Source: an uncultured Ruminococcus sp. (GTDB taxonomy: Bacteria; Bacillota; Clostridia; RUG12999). Taken from it: DNA of 52,129 bases. Below are positions 1 to 8,283 of this stretch, piece by piece (positions within the stretch are counted from its first letter, which is position 1; the number at the start of each line of letters is the position of its first letter). The stretch spans positions 1 through 52,129 of the forward strand of contig CACZWD010000005.1 in the NCBI GenBank assembly GCA_902784805.1. Reading direction: 5' to 3'. The notes under the pieces are model-generated. The model saw only the letters and a list, made by a program, of their open reading frames with translations, was not told where the DNA came from and did no database searches. A program made the translations under genes and the position numbers.

Positions 1-123
1 ATTTTATCCGCTTTTATAAATGACCCGCTTGTAACATGTTCCGTGAGTGACGCTGAAAAATTGTTTTATGAAATGTGTGAAAACACAAAGAAATATCTTA
101 CAGATTACAAATTTCTATATTAA
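1..123 (+). CDS. C-terminal end of a GH4-like alpha-galacturonidase/alpha-glucosidase (partial)
   Basis: An open frame enters from the left edge and stops at the TAA at 121-123, giving 40 residues. The segment NDPLV followed by a D-A-E-x-L-F-x-E-M-x-x-x-T-K-x-Y-L pattern resembles the C-terminus of the NAD-dependent glycoside hydrolase family 4 (LplD-like alpha-galacturonidases). The gap to uxaB is only 21 bp, so it is probably the upstream gene of the same operon, releasing galacturonate for the uxa enzymes. Only the tail is visible, so the family call rests on a short match from memory plus the pectin-catabolic context. Confidence 0.5.
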   Translation: MLSAFINDPLVTCSVSDAEKLFYEMCENTKKYLTDYKFLY

Positions 124-144
124 AAATGAACGGAGCGTGCAGTA

Positions 145-1404
145 ATGAAAGAAAGAATCATTCAGTTTGGCGAGGGCGGTTTTCTTCGCGGTTTTGCGGA
201 TTGGATGCTGCAAACAGTAAATGAAAAGACAGATTTTGGCGGTAAAGTTGTTGTAGTTCAGCCGATAGAAAAAGGTATGTGCGATATACTTACTGCACAA
301 GGCTGCAAATATACGCATATCTGCAGAGGTCTGGAGGGCGTTGAAACAAAGAAAATAGATGTTATTTCAAGATGCGTAAAGCCTTATGATGATTTTGACG
401 GATATTTGAAATTAGCCGAAAATCCTGATTTCCGCTTTGTTATTTCAAATACAACAGAAGCGGGCATCTGCTTTGATGAAAACGATAAAATAACGGACAA
501 GCCCGCAAAAACATTTCCCGCAAAGCTTACACAGCTGCTAAAAAAACGCTTTGATTTAAAGTTTGACGGATTTGTTTTTCTTCCTTGTGAGCTTATTGAC
601 AAAAACGGCGAAAACCTTAAAAAATGTGTTTTAAAGTATGCGGATTTATGGGATTTTGGTGAGGATTTTAAAAATTGGATTGAGAAAGAGAATATTTTCT
701 GCAATACTCTCGTTGACCGCATAAACACAGGCTACCCAAAGGATGAGGATACGGGAATTGACGACAAAATGCTCAACACCTCCGAGTATTTCCACTTATG
801 GGTAATAGAAGGGCATAAGGATTTATTCAAAGAAATTCCTTTTGACAAATGCGGTCTTAATGTGATTTTAACCGATAACCTTGAAATGTACCGCACAAGA
901 AAAGTGAGAATATTAAACGGAGCGCATACCTCGCTTGTGCCATATGCTCTTCTTAACGGTTTTGATACCGTCAAATCATGTATGGACGATGAAAAAATGC
1001 TGGCGCATATCAAGGCTTGCGTGTATGATGAAATCATACCGACACTTGACTTGCCGAAAGAGGAGCTTGTGGAATACGCCGATAATGTATTAAAGCGCTT
1101 TGCGAATCCGTATATAAAGCATTATCTTTCCTCAATAGCGCTTAATTCGGTAAGCAAATTCAAGGTGAGAGTTTTGCCGTCCATTACGGAGTATATAAAA
1201 AGGTATAACAAAATACCAAAAACGCTGATTTTCTCTTTTGCAAAGCTAATTGATTTTTACAGGACAGATATGACAAATGACGATAAAGAAATTTGCGCTT
1301 TTATGAAAACCGCGGCAGTAAAAGAAATACTTGCGAATGTTAAGCTTTGGGACGAGGATTTATCGTATCTTACGGATGAGGTAGAAAAATATGTTAATAA
1401 ATAA
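145..1404 (+). CDS. uxaB: Tagaturonate reductase (altronate oxidoreductase)
   Basis: Predicted NADH-dependent reduction of D-tagaturonate to D-altronate in galacturonate catabolism. The N-terminus has the glycine-rich nucleotide-binding stretch IIQFGEGGFLRGF typical of the mannitol dehydrogenase superfamily. Around residues 252-262 is KVRILNGAHTS, the conserved catalytic Lys/Asn/His segment of this family. At 419 aa it is shorter than the roughly 480 aa enterobacterial enzyme. GGAG at 132-135 lies 9 nt before the ATG. The 3' end overlaps uxaA by 14 bp, indicating translational coupling. Mannonate or mannitol oxidoreductases are the main alternatives, but the adjacent uxaA and uxaC favour UxaB. 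Confidence 0.9.
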   Translation: MKERIIQFGEGGFLRGFADWMLQTVNEKTDFGGKVVVVQPIEKGMCDILTAQGCKYTHICRGLEGVETKKIDVISRCVKPYDDFDGYLKLAENPDFRFVISNTTEAGICFDENDKITDKPAKTFPAKLTQLLKKRFDLKFDGFVFLPCELIDKNGENLKKCVLKYADLWDFGEDFKNWIEKENIFCNTLVDRINTGYPKDEDTGIDDKMLNTSEYFHLWVIEGHKDLFKEIPFDKCGLNVILTDNLEMYRTRKVRILNGAHTSLVPYALLNGFDTVKSCMDDEKMLAHIKACVYDEIIPTLDLPKEELVEYADNVLKRFANPYIKHYLSSIALNSVSKFKVRVLPSITEYIKRYNKIPKTLIFSFAKLIDFYRTDMTNDDKEICAFMKTAAVKEILANVKLWDEDLSYLTDEVEKYVNK

Positions 1405-2758
1405 GCTCGATAATGTTGAGGTTAACCTTAATAACGGTCATAAATACGCGGTTCGTGACATAAAAAAAGGTGAAAATATAATAAAATACGGTCAGCCGAT
1501 AGGGCACGCCACGGAAAACATAAAAAAAGGCGGGCATGTCCATTCGCATAATATGAAAACAAATCTGTCCGGAGTGCTTGAATATACCTATGAGTCTTAT
1601 GAGGATAAAACAGAATATATAAAATCCGATAAGACGTTTATGGGTTATATCCGTGAGGATGGAAATGTGGGTATTAGAAATGATATTTGGATTGTGTGCA
1701 CAGTGGGCTGTATAAACAAATCCGCCGAAAAAATCGCGAGACAGACAGGCGCGAAATGCGTTACGCACCCGTTTGGCTGTTCGCAGCTTGGTGATGACCA
1801 CAAAACAACGCAGCTTATTTTAAGGGGGATTGTAAAAAATCCAAATAGCGGCGGTGTGCTTGTTATGGGGCTTGGCTGTGAAAATAACAACATACCCGAA
1901 TTTAAAAAGGTGCTTGGAAATATAAACGAAAGCCGGGTAAAATTTCTGATTGCGCAGGAAACAGAGGACGAAATTTCCGCAGGTGTAAAGCTTGTAAAAG
2001 AGTTGCAGGAAAATGCCGCAAAGGACAAAAGAGTTTCTGTGCCGCTGTCAAAGCTTAAAGTCGGGCTTAAATGCGGAGGCAGCGACGGGCTTTCGGGCAT
2101 AACGGCAAATCCGCTTGTAGGAAGGTTTTGTGACAGATTAACGTCATATGGCGGAATGTGCGTTTTAACCGAAGTGCCGGAAATGTTCGGTGCTGAACAT
2201 CTTTTAATGAAGCGCTGCGTGGATAAAGGGGTTTTTGATAAAACCGTTATGCTTATAAATAACTTTAAGGAATATTTTACAAGGCATAATCAGGTTATAT
2301 ACGAGAATCCTTCTCCCGGCAATAAAGAAGGCGGAATAACAACCCTTGAAGAAAAATCGCTCGGCTGTGTACAAAAGGGCGGGCTTGCGGCTGTTACGGA
2401 CGTGCTTGATTACGGCGATACTGTAAGCAAAAGCGGGCTTTCACTCCTTAACGGACCGGGTAACGATATAGTGGCTATTACAAATCTTTTGGCTGCGGGC
2501 GTCAATATGATACTCTTTACAACGGGCAGAGGAACGCCTGTGGGAACCTTTGTGCCGACTGTGAAAATATCGACAAACAAGAGCCTTGCCGAAAAGAAAA
2601 AAAGTTGGATTGATTTTGACGCGAGTGGGCTTATCGAAAAGGATTTAACAGACGAATTTACAGATTTCATCATAGAGGTGGCAAACGGCAAAAAAACCAA
2701 AAATGAAGAAAACGGATATGAAGAAATATCAATTTTTAAGGACGGAGTTGTACTGTAA
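1391..2758 (+). CDS. uxaA: Altronate dehydratase
   Basis: Dehydrates D-altronate to 2-keto-3-deoxy-D-gluconate, the step after UxaB. Residues ~1-85 form the SAF-type N-terminal domain (DIKKGENIIKYGQPIGHA, then a conserved HVHSHN). The rest is the galactarate/altronate dehydratase catalytic domain with conserved cysteines in TVGCINKSA, HPFGCSQLGDDH and GLGCENNN that suit metal binding. The gene is 455 aa against about 495 in E. coli. It starts inside the uxaB end. No strong terminator follows; only an A/T-only inverted repeat is seen at 2767-2787. Its last ~50 bp recur in decayed form just before uxaC (4658-4709). Confidence 0.9.
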   Translation: MLINKLDNVEVNLNNGHKYAVRDIKKGENIIKYGQPIGHATENIKKGGHVHSHNMKTNLSGVLEYTYESYEDKTEYIKSDKTFMGYIREDGNVGIRNDIWIVCTVGCINKSAEKIARQTGAKCVTHPFGCSQLGDDHKTTQLILRGIVKNPNSGGVLVMGLGCENNNIPEFKKVLGNINESRVKFLIAQETEDEISAGVKLVKELQENAAKDKRVSVPLSKLKVGLKCGGSDGLSGITANPLVGRFCDRLTSYGGMCVLTEVPEMFGAEHLLMKRCVDKGVFDKTVMLINNFKEYFTRHNQVIYENPSPGNKEGGITTLEEKSLGCVQKGGLAAVTDVLDYGDTVSKSGLSLLNGPGNDIVAITNLLAAGVNMILFTTGRGTPVGTFVPTVKISTNKSLAEKKKSWIDFDASGLIEKDLTDEFTDFIIEVANGKKTKNEENGYEEISIFKDGVVL

Positions 2759-2759
2759 G
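2708..2759 (+). repeat. 3' end of uxaA, member 1 of a 52 bp imperfect direct repeat
   Basis: This stretch, covering the last codons of uxaA and its stop, aligns without gaps to 4658-4709 directly upstream of uxaC. I count 41 of 52 identical positions. The final codons encode IFKDGVVL-stop in both copies, with two silent changes in that part (GAC/GAT and GGA/GGT). Confidence 0.75.
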
Positions 2760-2821
2760 CTTTTTTATGTAAATTTAATTTTTACATATTCTTTGCTAAA
2801 AAATTAAAAATTTGCCGGAGT

Positions 2822-3160
2822 TTACTCCGCACTCCGGCAGACTTCATAAATATCATCAAAGGAAACAGTATTTTTTACAATTGTAACGGTACGCTTTATT
2901 TTATTAATCTGCGTAACAATCCCTTCGCATGAAATATAATTTCCGTCTGAATAATAAATAAGCTTAACTTGTACGCCTTTTTTGAGCAGATTAAGTTTAG
3001 CAGAAAGTTCCTCTGCACTTTCGGATGAAAGCTCTGCTTTTGGAATATAAACTTTTTCTCTTTCACGGAGCGCTTTGTTTAGCCCAGAAAGCGGTGAGAA
3101 CGGCGCAAATTGCTTTGCCCGTTCGCTTATTGGCATTTTTTCTCTTTTTTTATTATTCAC
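2822..3160 (-). CDS. YolD-like protein
   Basis: The 112 aa product matches the YolD-like family: an N-terminal SERAKQFAPFSPLSGL motif, then a small beta-rich domain (EGIVTQINKIKRTVTI). YolD proteins are typically encoded next to Y-family polymerases of the UvrX/YqjW type in Firmicutes chromosomes, prophages and plasmids, and are thought to assist or regulate them. That is the case here: its start overlaps the end of the polymerase gene by 8 bp, so the two are co-transcribed. The pair lies antisense between uxaA and uxaC. The biochemical role is not established. Confidence 0.85.
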   Translation of the reverse strand: MNNKKREKMPISERAKQFAPFSPLSGLNKALREREKVYIPKAELSSESAEELSAKLNLLKKGVQVKLIYYSDGNYISCEGIVTQINKIKRTVTIVKNTVSFDDIYEVCRSAE

Positions 3161-4427
3161 CTGTTTTGTGTCCTCCTATCTGTCTGTTCCTTTCAAGACC
3201 TGTTGCGCTTTTTTTAAGATCAATACCTTTAAAAACAGCGTTTTTACCATAATTTTTTTTTATATCTATAAGCGCTTTTTGGAGTGACTTGCTTTTTTCA
3301 AGTTTTTTGTTTTTTTCTTCAAAAAGGCTTAACTGATATATTTCGCTGCCTTCCTTAACAACATTGTTACAGCAAATAGTTATTCTACGTATATCAAAAG
3401 CGGGATCAACAATTTTTTCATAAAGCTCCGCAGCCTTCTTTACCCAAACAGTATATAAATTTGTTGGAGAGTTTATTGATAATGTACCGTGCGCGGCGGA
3501 CATTTTAAGAGAGTTTGAATAACCTATCGTAAGTGTGACGGATTTTGTTTCAAGCTCTTTGTCGGCCATTTCAAGGCAAAGAGAATCCATCATTTCTTTA
3601 ACAATGGTTTTACCGTCGTCATAATTATAGTCGCGCATTAATACTTGACCTGAAGTAAGGCAGTTTGTCTTTGATTTGTATGCTTTTATATCTGCAATAG
3701 TTGTGGGCTCAACGCCCCATGCGTGATCAATCAAAAGCTCCGCGTCAATGCCAAACTTGTCGTATATTAAATCTTCATTTGCTTTTGCAAGATCACCCAT
3801 GGTGTATATACCAATGCTTTCAAGCCTTTTTGCTGTGCCTAAGCCTATGCGCCAAAAATCGGTAATCGGTCTGTGATTCCATAAAGTTTTTCTGTAAAGC
3901 TCCTCGTCGAGATATCCTATGAAATCGGTAGAATGTTTTGCTGTTATATCGAGAGCAATTTTAGCGAGATACATATTTGTTCCTATACCACAGGCAGCGC
4001 AGATTCCAAGCCTATTTTTCACCTCATTTATAAGCCTCATTCCAAGGTCCTTCGGGGTGGCGGAATATAGAGAAAGATAATCCGTAACGTCTATAAAGAC
4101 TTCATCAATGGAATAAACATGAATATCTTCTTTTGCTATATAATTAAGGTAAACAGAATATATTTCGGCGGCATAATCAATATATAGTTTCATTCTGGGC
4201 GGCGCGATTACATAATCAATATTTTTTGGTATTTCAAACACTCGGCAACGGTTTTTTACGCCAAGCTTTTTAAGGGCAGGACTTACCGCCAGGCAGATTG
4301 TTTTGTTTGTCCTTTCAGGGTCGGCAACAACAAGTTTCGCAGTCATAGGATCAAGCCCTCGTTCAACGCACTCGACCGAGGCATAAAAGCTTTTAAGGTC
4401 AATACATAAGTAAATTTTCTGTTTCAT
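3153..4427 (-). CDS. Y-family translesion DNA polymerase (UmuC/DinB/UvrX-like)
   Basis: Error-prone DNA polymerase for lesion bypass. It begins with the palm motif CIDLKSFYASVE, and the second catalytic motif YSIDEVFIDVT gives the metal-binding Asp/Glu. A thumb helix-hairpin-helix region (FWRIGLGTAKRLESIGI) and a little-finger domain follow. I chose the ATG at 4427 (424 aa) rather than the longer frame from 4466, because GGAG lies 8 nt upstream of it and family members start at this point. Downstream it overlaps the YolD-like gene. I saw no clear LexA box in its 240 bp upstream region. The chromosomal position splits the uxa genes. Confidence 0.9.
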   Translation of the reverse strand: MKQKIYLCIDLKSFYASVECVERGLDPMTAKLVVADPERTNKTICLAVSPALKKLGVKNRCRVFEIPKNIDYVIAPPRMKLYIDYAAEIYSVYLNYIAKEDIHVYSIDEVFIDVTDYLSLYSATPKDLGMRLINEVKNRLGICAACGIGTNMYLAKIALDITAKHSTDFIGYLDEELYRKTLWNHRPITDFWRIGLGTAKRLESIGIYTMGDLAKANEDLIYDKFGIDAELLIDHAWGVEPTTIADIKAYKSKTNCLTSGQVLMRDYNYDDGKTIVKEMMDSLCLEMADKELETKSVTLTIGYSNSLKMSAAHGTLSINSPTNLYTVWVKKAAELYEKIVDPAFDIRRITICCNNVVKEGSEIYQLSLFEEKNKKLEKSKSLQKALIDIKKNYGKNAVFKGIDLKKSATGLERNRQIGGHKTGE

Positions 4428-4574
4428 AGCCATATCTCCATAAGTATACTGATTATATTGTATCATATTTTTTTTGTTTACGCAAGACGTTTGGTGTAGT
4501 ATTTGTTTTTTAACGATTATAAGAAACGCATTAAAAATGTGAGTTTTGATATATAAAAATTATCATTAAAAACC

Positions 4575-4603
4575 TTTACAAATTAATAAATATATGCTAT
4601 ACT
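4575..4603 (+). promoter_or_regulatory. Sigma-A promoter for uxaC
   Basis: TTTACA (4575-4580), a 17 nt spacer and TATACT (4598-4603), preceded by an extended -10 TGC. It lies in the divergent gap after the inserted polymerase pair and would give uxaC its own transcript. Confidence 0.7.
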
Positions 4604-4657
4604 TTAAGATAGTTTGATAGATAAATTTATTGTGTTAGATTGCATAAACTGTAAAAA

Positions 4658-4709
4658 GAAAACGGACGTTTGAAAATATAAATATTTAAGGATGGTGTTG
4701 TACTGTGAG
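4658..4709 (+). repeat. Decayed copy of the uxaA 3' end, member 2 of a 52 bp direct repeat
   Basis: In the frame matching uxaA it reads E-N-G-R-L-K-I-stop-I-F-K-D-G-V-V-L-stop, against E-N-G-Y-E-E-I-S-I-F-K-D-G-V-V-L-stop in uxaA. The terminal TGA overlaps the GTG start of uxaC, and the embedded AAGGAT acts as the uxaC ribosome-binding site. This looks like the original uxaA/uxaC junction left behind after something was inserted. Confidence 0.7.
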
Positions 4710-5928
4710 TATAATAAATGAAAATTTTATGTTAAAAAACAAGGTGGGAAAAAGACTTTACTATGATTATGCCGAAAAGCTTCCGATAATTGACTATCAT
4801 TGTCATATATCCCCGAAAATGATAGCGGAGGATTACAGCTTTAACGACGCGTATGAGCTTTTTCTCGGCGGCGACCATTACAAATGGCGTCAGATGCGTT
4901 CGTGCGGTATAGACGAAAAGTATATAACGGGTGATGAAGAACCTTTTAAAAAATGGCTTGCTTTTGCCGGAATTATGCCGGGTCTTATAGGAAATCCGCT
5001 TTATCACTGGACGCATCTGGAGCTTAAACGATATTTTGACATTGATAAGCTGTTAAACAAGGAAAACGCCGGATATATATGGGATGAAATAAACGAAAGG
5101 CTTAAAAGCCCCGGATATACGGTTAAAAGCTTAATTAAAAAATCTGATGTTGAGGTTATCTGTACGACGGATAATCCATACGACAGCCTTGAATATCATA
5201 AACAGCTGAAGGATTTTGAAACAAAAGTAATCCCCGCGTTCAGACCCGATTTATATAATTTAAAACCCGACATAACAGAGCGTATGGATTATTTTGCGGA
5301 AAACGGCTGTAAGCTTTCCGACCATGCGGTTGACGAAATAAATGATGAAATTATTGAACATCTTGCGTTTTTGGGCGAAGAATACGCGAAAAGAGGCTGG
5401 GTATGGCAGCTTCATATCGGCGCTATGAGAAACAATAACACAAAAATGTTTGAAAAGCTTGGCGCCGATACGGGCTTTGACAGCGTAAATGATTTTGAAA
5501 TAGCGAAAGGTCTTTCAAAGCTTCTTGATACCCTGGAACAAAAGGACGCGCTTCCGAAAACGATACTGTATTGCCTTAACCCGAAGGATAACTATGTTTT
5601 AGGTACAATGCTCGGAAACTTCCAGAAAGCGCCCGTAAAAGGGAAAATTCAGTTTGGCTCCGGCTGGTGGTTTAACGATAACCGTGACGGAATGGAGGCG
5701 CAGCTGAAAGCGCTTGCAAACCTTGGCGCGCTCGGAACATTCATAGGTATGCTCACAGACAGCCGCAGCTTTGTTTCATATACAAGACATGAATATTTCA
5801 GAAGAATTTTGTGCAATCTTCTCGGTGAATGGGTGGAAGGCGGCGAATATCCGGAGGATTATACTTCGCTTAAAGAAATTGTGGAGGGTATTTGTTATAA
5901 GAATGCGAAAGACTATTTTAATTTTTAA
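4705..5928 (+). CDS. uxaC: Glucuronate/galacturonate isomerase
   Basis: Isomerises D-galacturonate to tagaturonate (and glucuronate to fructuronate), the first step of the pathway completed by UxaB and UxaA. The amidohydrolase-fold motif PIIDYHCHI is near residue 30, followed by GGDHYKWR, WQLHIGAMRNNN and the C-terminal MLTDSRSF. Length is 407 aa against about 465-470 for typical UxaC. The shortfall is concentrated after AFRPDLYNL, where a loop of some 35 residues seems to be missing. GTG start with AAGGAT upstream; the start overlaps the stop of the uxaA-tail remnant. Confidence 0.92.
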   Translation: MSIINENFMLKNKVGKRLYYDYAEKLPIIDYHCHISPKMIAEDYSFNDAYELFLGGDHYKWRQMRSCGIDEKYITGDEEPFKKWLAFAGIMPGLIGNPLYHWTHLELKRYFDIDKLLNKENAGYIWDEINERLKSPGYTVKSLIKKSDVEVICTTDNPYDSLEYHKQLKDFETKVIPAFRPDLYNLKPDITERMDYFAENGCKLSDHAVDEINDEIIEHLAFLGEEYAKRGWVWQLHIGAMRNNNTKMFEKLGADTGFDSVNDFEIAKGLSKLLDTLEQKDALPKTILYCLNPKDNYVLGTMLGNFQKAPVKGKIQFGSGWWFNDNRDGMEAQLKALANLGALGTFIGMLTDSRSFVSYTRHEYFRRILCNLLGEWVEGGEYPEDYTSLKEIVEGICYKNAKDYFNF

Positions 5929-5954
5929 GGTGAAGTATAAGGAGAGACTGATTT

Positions 5955-6730
5955 ATGGAAAACAAAGTAATCCTGATTTCAATTGACGATATGCGTCCCG
6001 ACGGGCTTGAACTTTGCAAAAATACATATGTTGATGAGCTTAAAAAAATTGCGTCATATACATTTGGCGCGAGAACGGTTTTTCCGTCTGTCACGCTTCC
6101 TTGTCATATGTCAATGTTTCACAGTGTTCCGCCGGAAAGGCACGGTATATTAACAAATACGTATATGCCTCAGGTCAAACCTGTAAACGGTCTTTTTGAG
6201 CAAATTAAAAGCGCGGGGAAAACCTCCTGTATGTTTTACGGCTGGGAGCCTTTAAGAGATATATCACGTCCCGGCTCACTTGTCGCCGCAGAATATATGT
6301 GGTCATATTCCTTTGAACATACAGACGGCATACTTACAAGGAAAGCCATTGATTACATAAAAAAACGCATCCCGATTTTGTTTTTCTGTATATGGTTGAA
6401 ACAGACGAAAAAGGCGGGCACGACAGCGGCTGGATGAGTGAAATCTATCTTGAATATATAAGCCACGCTATCAATAATGTAAAAGCGGTTATCGAAGAAA
6501 CAAAGGGTGAATATTCGGTTATTGTAACTGCTGACCACGGCGGGCATGACAGGGTTCACGGCACGGACATCAGGGAGGATATGATAATACCGATGTTTTT
6601 TTACGGGCAGGGTTTTACGCCCGGCAAAGCGCCTGACGGAATAAGTATCCTTGATATAGCACCGACTGTCGCGGATATTATGAAGATTCCCGCGGCAAAA
6701 GAATGGGAAGGCAAATCGGTTTTAGGTTAG
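5955..6730 (+). pseudogene. Alkaline-phosphatase-superfamily phosphodiesterase, frameshifted
   Basis: Two overlapping frames (5955-6437 and 6392-6730) encode one protein of the type I phosphodiesterase / nucleotide pyrophosphatase family. Frame 1 has the metal-binding ISIDDMRPDG and the nucleophile Thr in VFPSVTLPCHMS. Frame 2 continues with VETDEKGGHDSGW and VTADHGGHDRVHGTD, the remaining metal ligands. The switch falls at an A7 run (6359-6365). Adding one A, or a -1 shift on the A-AAA-AAA heptamer, restores the expected K-x-H-P-D-F-V-F-L-Y-M. AAGGAG at 5941 precedes the ATG. It may be a true pseudogene, a sequencing error or slippage-dependent. It follows uxaC by 26 bp, so it probably belonged to the uronate operon. 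Confidence 0.8.
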
Positions 6731-6766
6731 GAAAAATCAAACAAAAACGAGGCAAGGAGCTTTAAT

Positions 6767-7183
6767 ATGGTTATGTGGACTATACTTCGCACGTTTAAGT
6801 GAATTTTTTAGATACGCATATTATCCGCTATCTTTGGTTTATTTAATGTTCTTCTTGTAACCTTGCTTGCGATTTTTATGTCCGTATCCGTCGGAAAATC
6901 CGAAAATTACAGGTTCTCATTATTATATTTTTTACTTATCGTAACGGTTGGCTTGACTGTTCCTGTCATTATAAAAGGTTTTCATCAATTTGTTTATAAA
7001 ATTTAAACGTTGTTTTTAAAAGATAAGACCTGTGATGAGATTGCGGAAAAATTAAAGTTGAGTAAAGACGGCGCGCGCCGGAATATTTAAGAAATTGTTG
7101 AAAAAGGCGGTTCTAAAAACAAGCATGAAATGCTTGCCGCTGTTGTTGAAAACAAAATGATTGTAACAACGCTTAAAAAATGA
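6767..7183 (+). pseudogene. Decayed membrane protein with C-terminal LuxR-type HTH
   Basis: A single reading frame from an ATG with a good AGGAGC ribosome site runs 138 codons to a TGA, but is interrupted by TGA (6800), TAG (6809), TAA (7004) and TAA (7088). Read through, it shows two hydrophobic segments (ILSAIFGLFNVLLVTLLAIF and FSLLYFLLIVTVGLTVPVII). A LuxR-like helix-turn-helix follows: DKTCDEIAEKLKLSKDGARRNI, stop, EIVEKGGSKNKHEMLAAVVENKM. Frame is retained throughout, so decay was by substitution. The parent family is not identified beyond the HTH resemblance. The rest of the 6731-7281 gap holds the holB promoter. Confidence 0.55.
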
Positions 7184-7214
7184 AACCGTAAAATGAATTT
7201 TAAATAATTAATAC

Positions 7215-7243
7215 TTGATTTTTGACGATATATAGTGTATAAT
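7215..7243 (+). promoter_or_regulatory. Sigma-A promoter for holB-yaaT
   Basis: TTGATT (7215-7220), 17 nt spacer, TATAAT (7238-7243), about 40 bp before the holB start. Confidence 0.65.
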
Positions 7244-7281
7244 ATTAATGTGGAATATTTTACGTATGTGAGATTGTTACA

Positions 7282-8280
7282 ATGAGTAATGAAATTATCG
7301 GTCAGGAAAAAATAAAAAATCTTTTCTTTAGTTCGATTAAAAACAAAACGCTTGGTCATTGTTATGCGCTCGAAGGGGAAAAGGGTATGGGTAAAAGCCG
7401 CATATCGGAGCTTGTCGGGCAGATGGCTGTTTGTGAAAATCACAATGCCTGCGGTACGTGCAAAAGCTGTGTAATGGCTCAGGCGGGAACACACCCCGAT
7501 ATTGAGCATATTACTCCCGAAGAAGGCAAGAAAACGATTGGCGTTGAGGTTGTAAGGAAAATGATTTCGGGTATTTATATAAGACCGTATGTCGCAGAGA
7601 GAAAGGTAATAATAATAAATAATTTTGAGCTTGCGATGCCTCAGGCACAAAACGCGATTTTAAAAGTGCTCGAGGAACCTCCCGAGTATGTTTTGTTTTT
7701 GCTTACGGTGTCATCGGAAAAAGATATGCTTGATACTGTAAAATCACGCTGTGTAATGCTGAAAATGCAGCCTTACGGAAAAGCGGAAATTTGCCGGGCG
7801 TTAAGTGAAAAAACAAAATTATCACCTGCGGAGATTGAATTTGCCGCAGCGTATTCGGGCGGAAATATAGGCAAAGCGTTTGAAATTTCCGAAAATGAGA
7901 ATTTTGCCGAAATAAGGCGGGAAGCTATGGACGCGCTTACAGAGCTTATCGATAACGGCAATATAATGCCTCTTGTGAATATTACCGGTAAAGATAAAAG
8001 CAGCGATATTGATACTACGCTTGAATGTATCACAAGTTTTTTAAGAGATGTTGCTTTAATAAGAATGGGGCTTAATAGTTCTGTTATAAATATTGATTAT
8101 ACCGAAAAACTTGAAAGGGCGTCAGAAAAAATTATACCGCAAAAGCTGGTAGAGTGTATTCTCATTATTCTTGAAACAAGGAATATTCTAAAAAGAAATA
8201 TTAATTATAATCTCGCGGTTTCTCATGCCGTGCTTTGCAGCCTTGAAGGACTTTGCAAAGCGGATATACAGAAAGGATAA
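7282..8280 (+). CDS. holB: DNA polymerase III delta' subunit
   Basis: Clamp-loader subunit of the replicative polymerase. It has an AAA+ fold with a P-loop GEKGMGKS at residues 32-39, a zinc-binding cysteine cluster (C51, C57, C60, C63) and the sensor-1 type SRC motif in VKSRCVML. The 332 aa length is normal. The downstream neighbour yaaT, 3 bp away, matches the holB-yaaT (psp1) order known in Firmicutes. Transcription probably starts at the promoter at 7215-7243. Confidence 0.93.
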   Translation: MSNEIIGQEKIKNLFFSSIKNKTLGHCYALEGEKGMGKSRISELVGQMAVCENHNACGTCKSCVMAQAGTHPDIEHITPEEGKKTIGVEVVRKMISGIYIRPYVAERKVIIINNFELAMPQAQNAILKVLEEPPEYVLFLLTVSSEKDMLDTVKSRCVMLKMQPYGKAEICRALSEKTKLSPAEIEFAAAYSGGNIGKAFEISENENFAEIRREAMDALTELIDNGNIMPLVNITGKDKSSDIDTTLECITSFLRDVALIRMGLNSSVINIDYTEKLERASEKIIPQKLVECILIILETRNILKRNINYNLAVSHAVLCSLEGLCKADIQKG

Positions 8281-8283
8281 AAA

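Noticed and set aside
2767..2787. ATGTAAA/TTTACAT inverted repeat after uxaA
   Set aside because: A/T-only arms with no T run; too weak to call a terminator.
4467..4574. LexA/SOS box upstream of the Y-family polymerase
   Set aside because: No CGAAC...GTTCG-type dyad could be found in the gap.
7087..7650. Reverse-strand ORF of 187 codons over the holB start
   Set aside because: Shadow of holB and the upstream pseudogene; no ribosome site and composition unlike a protein.
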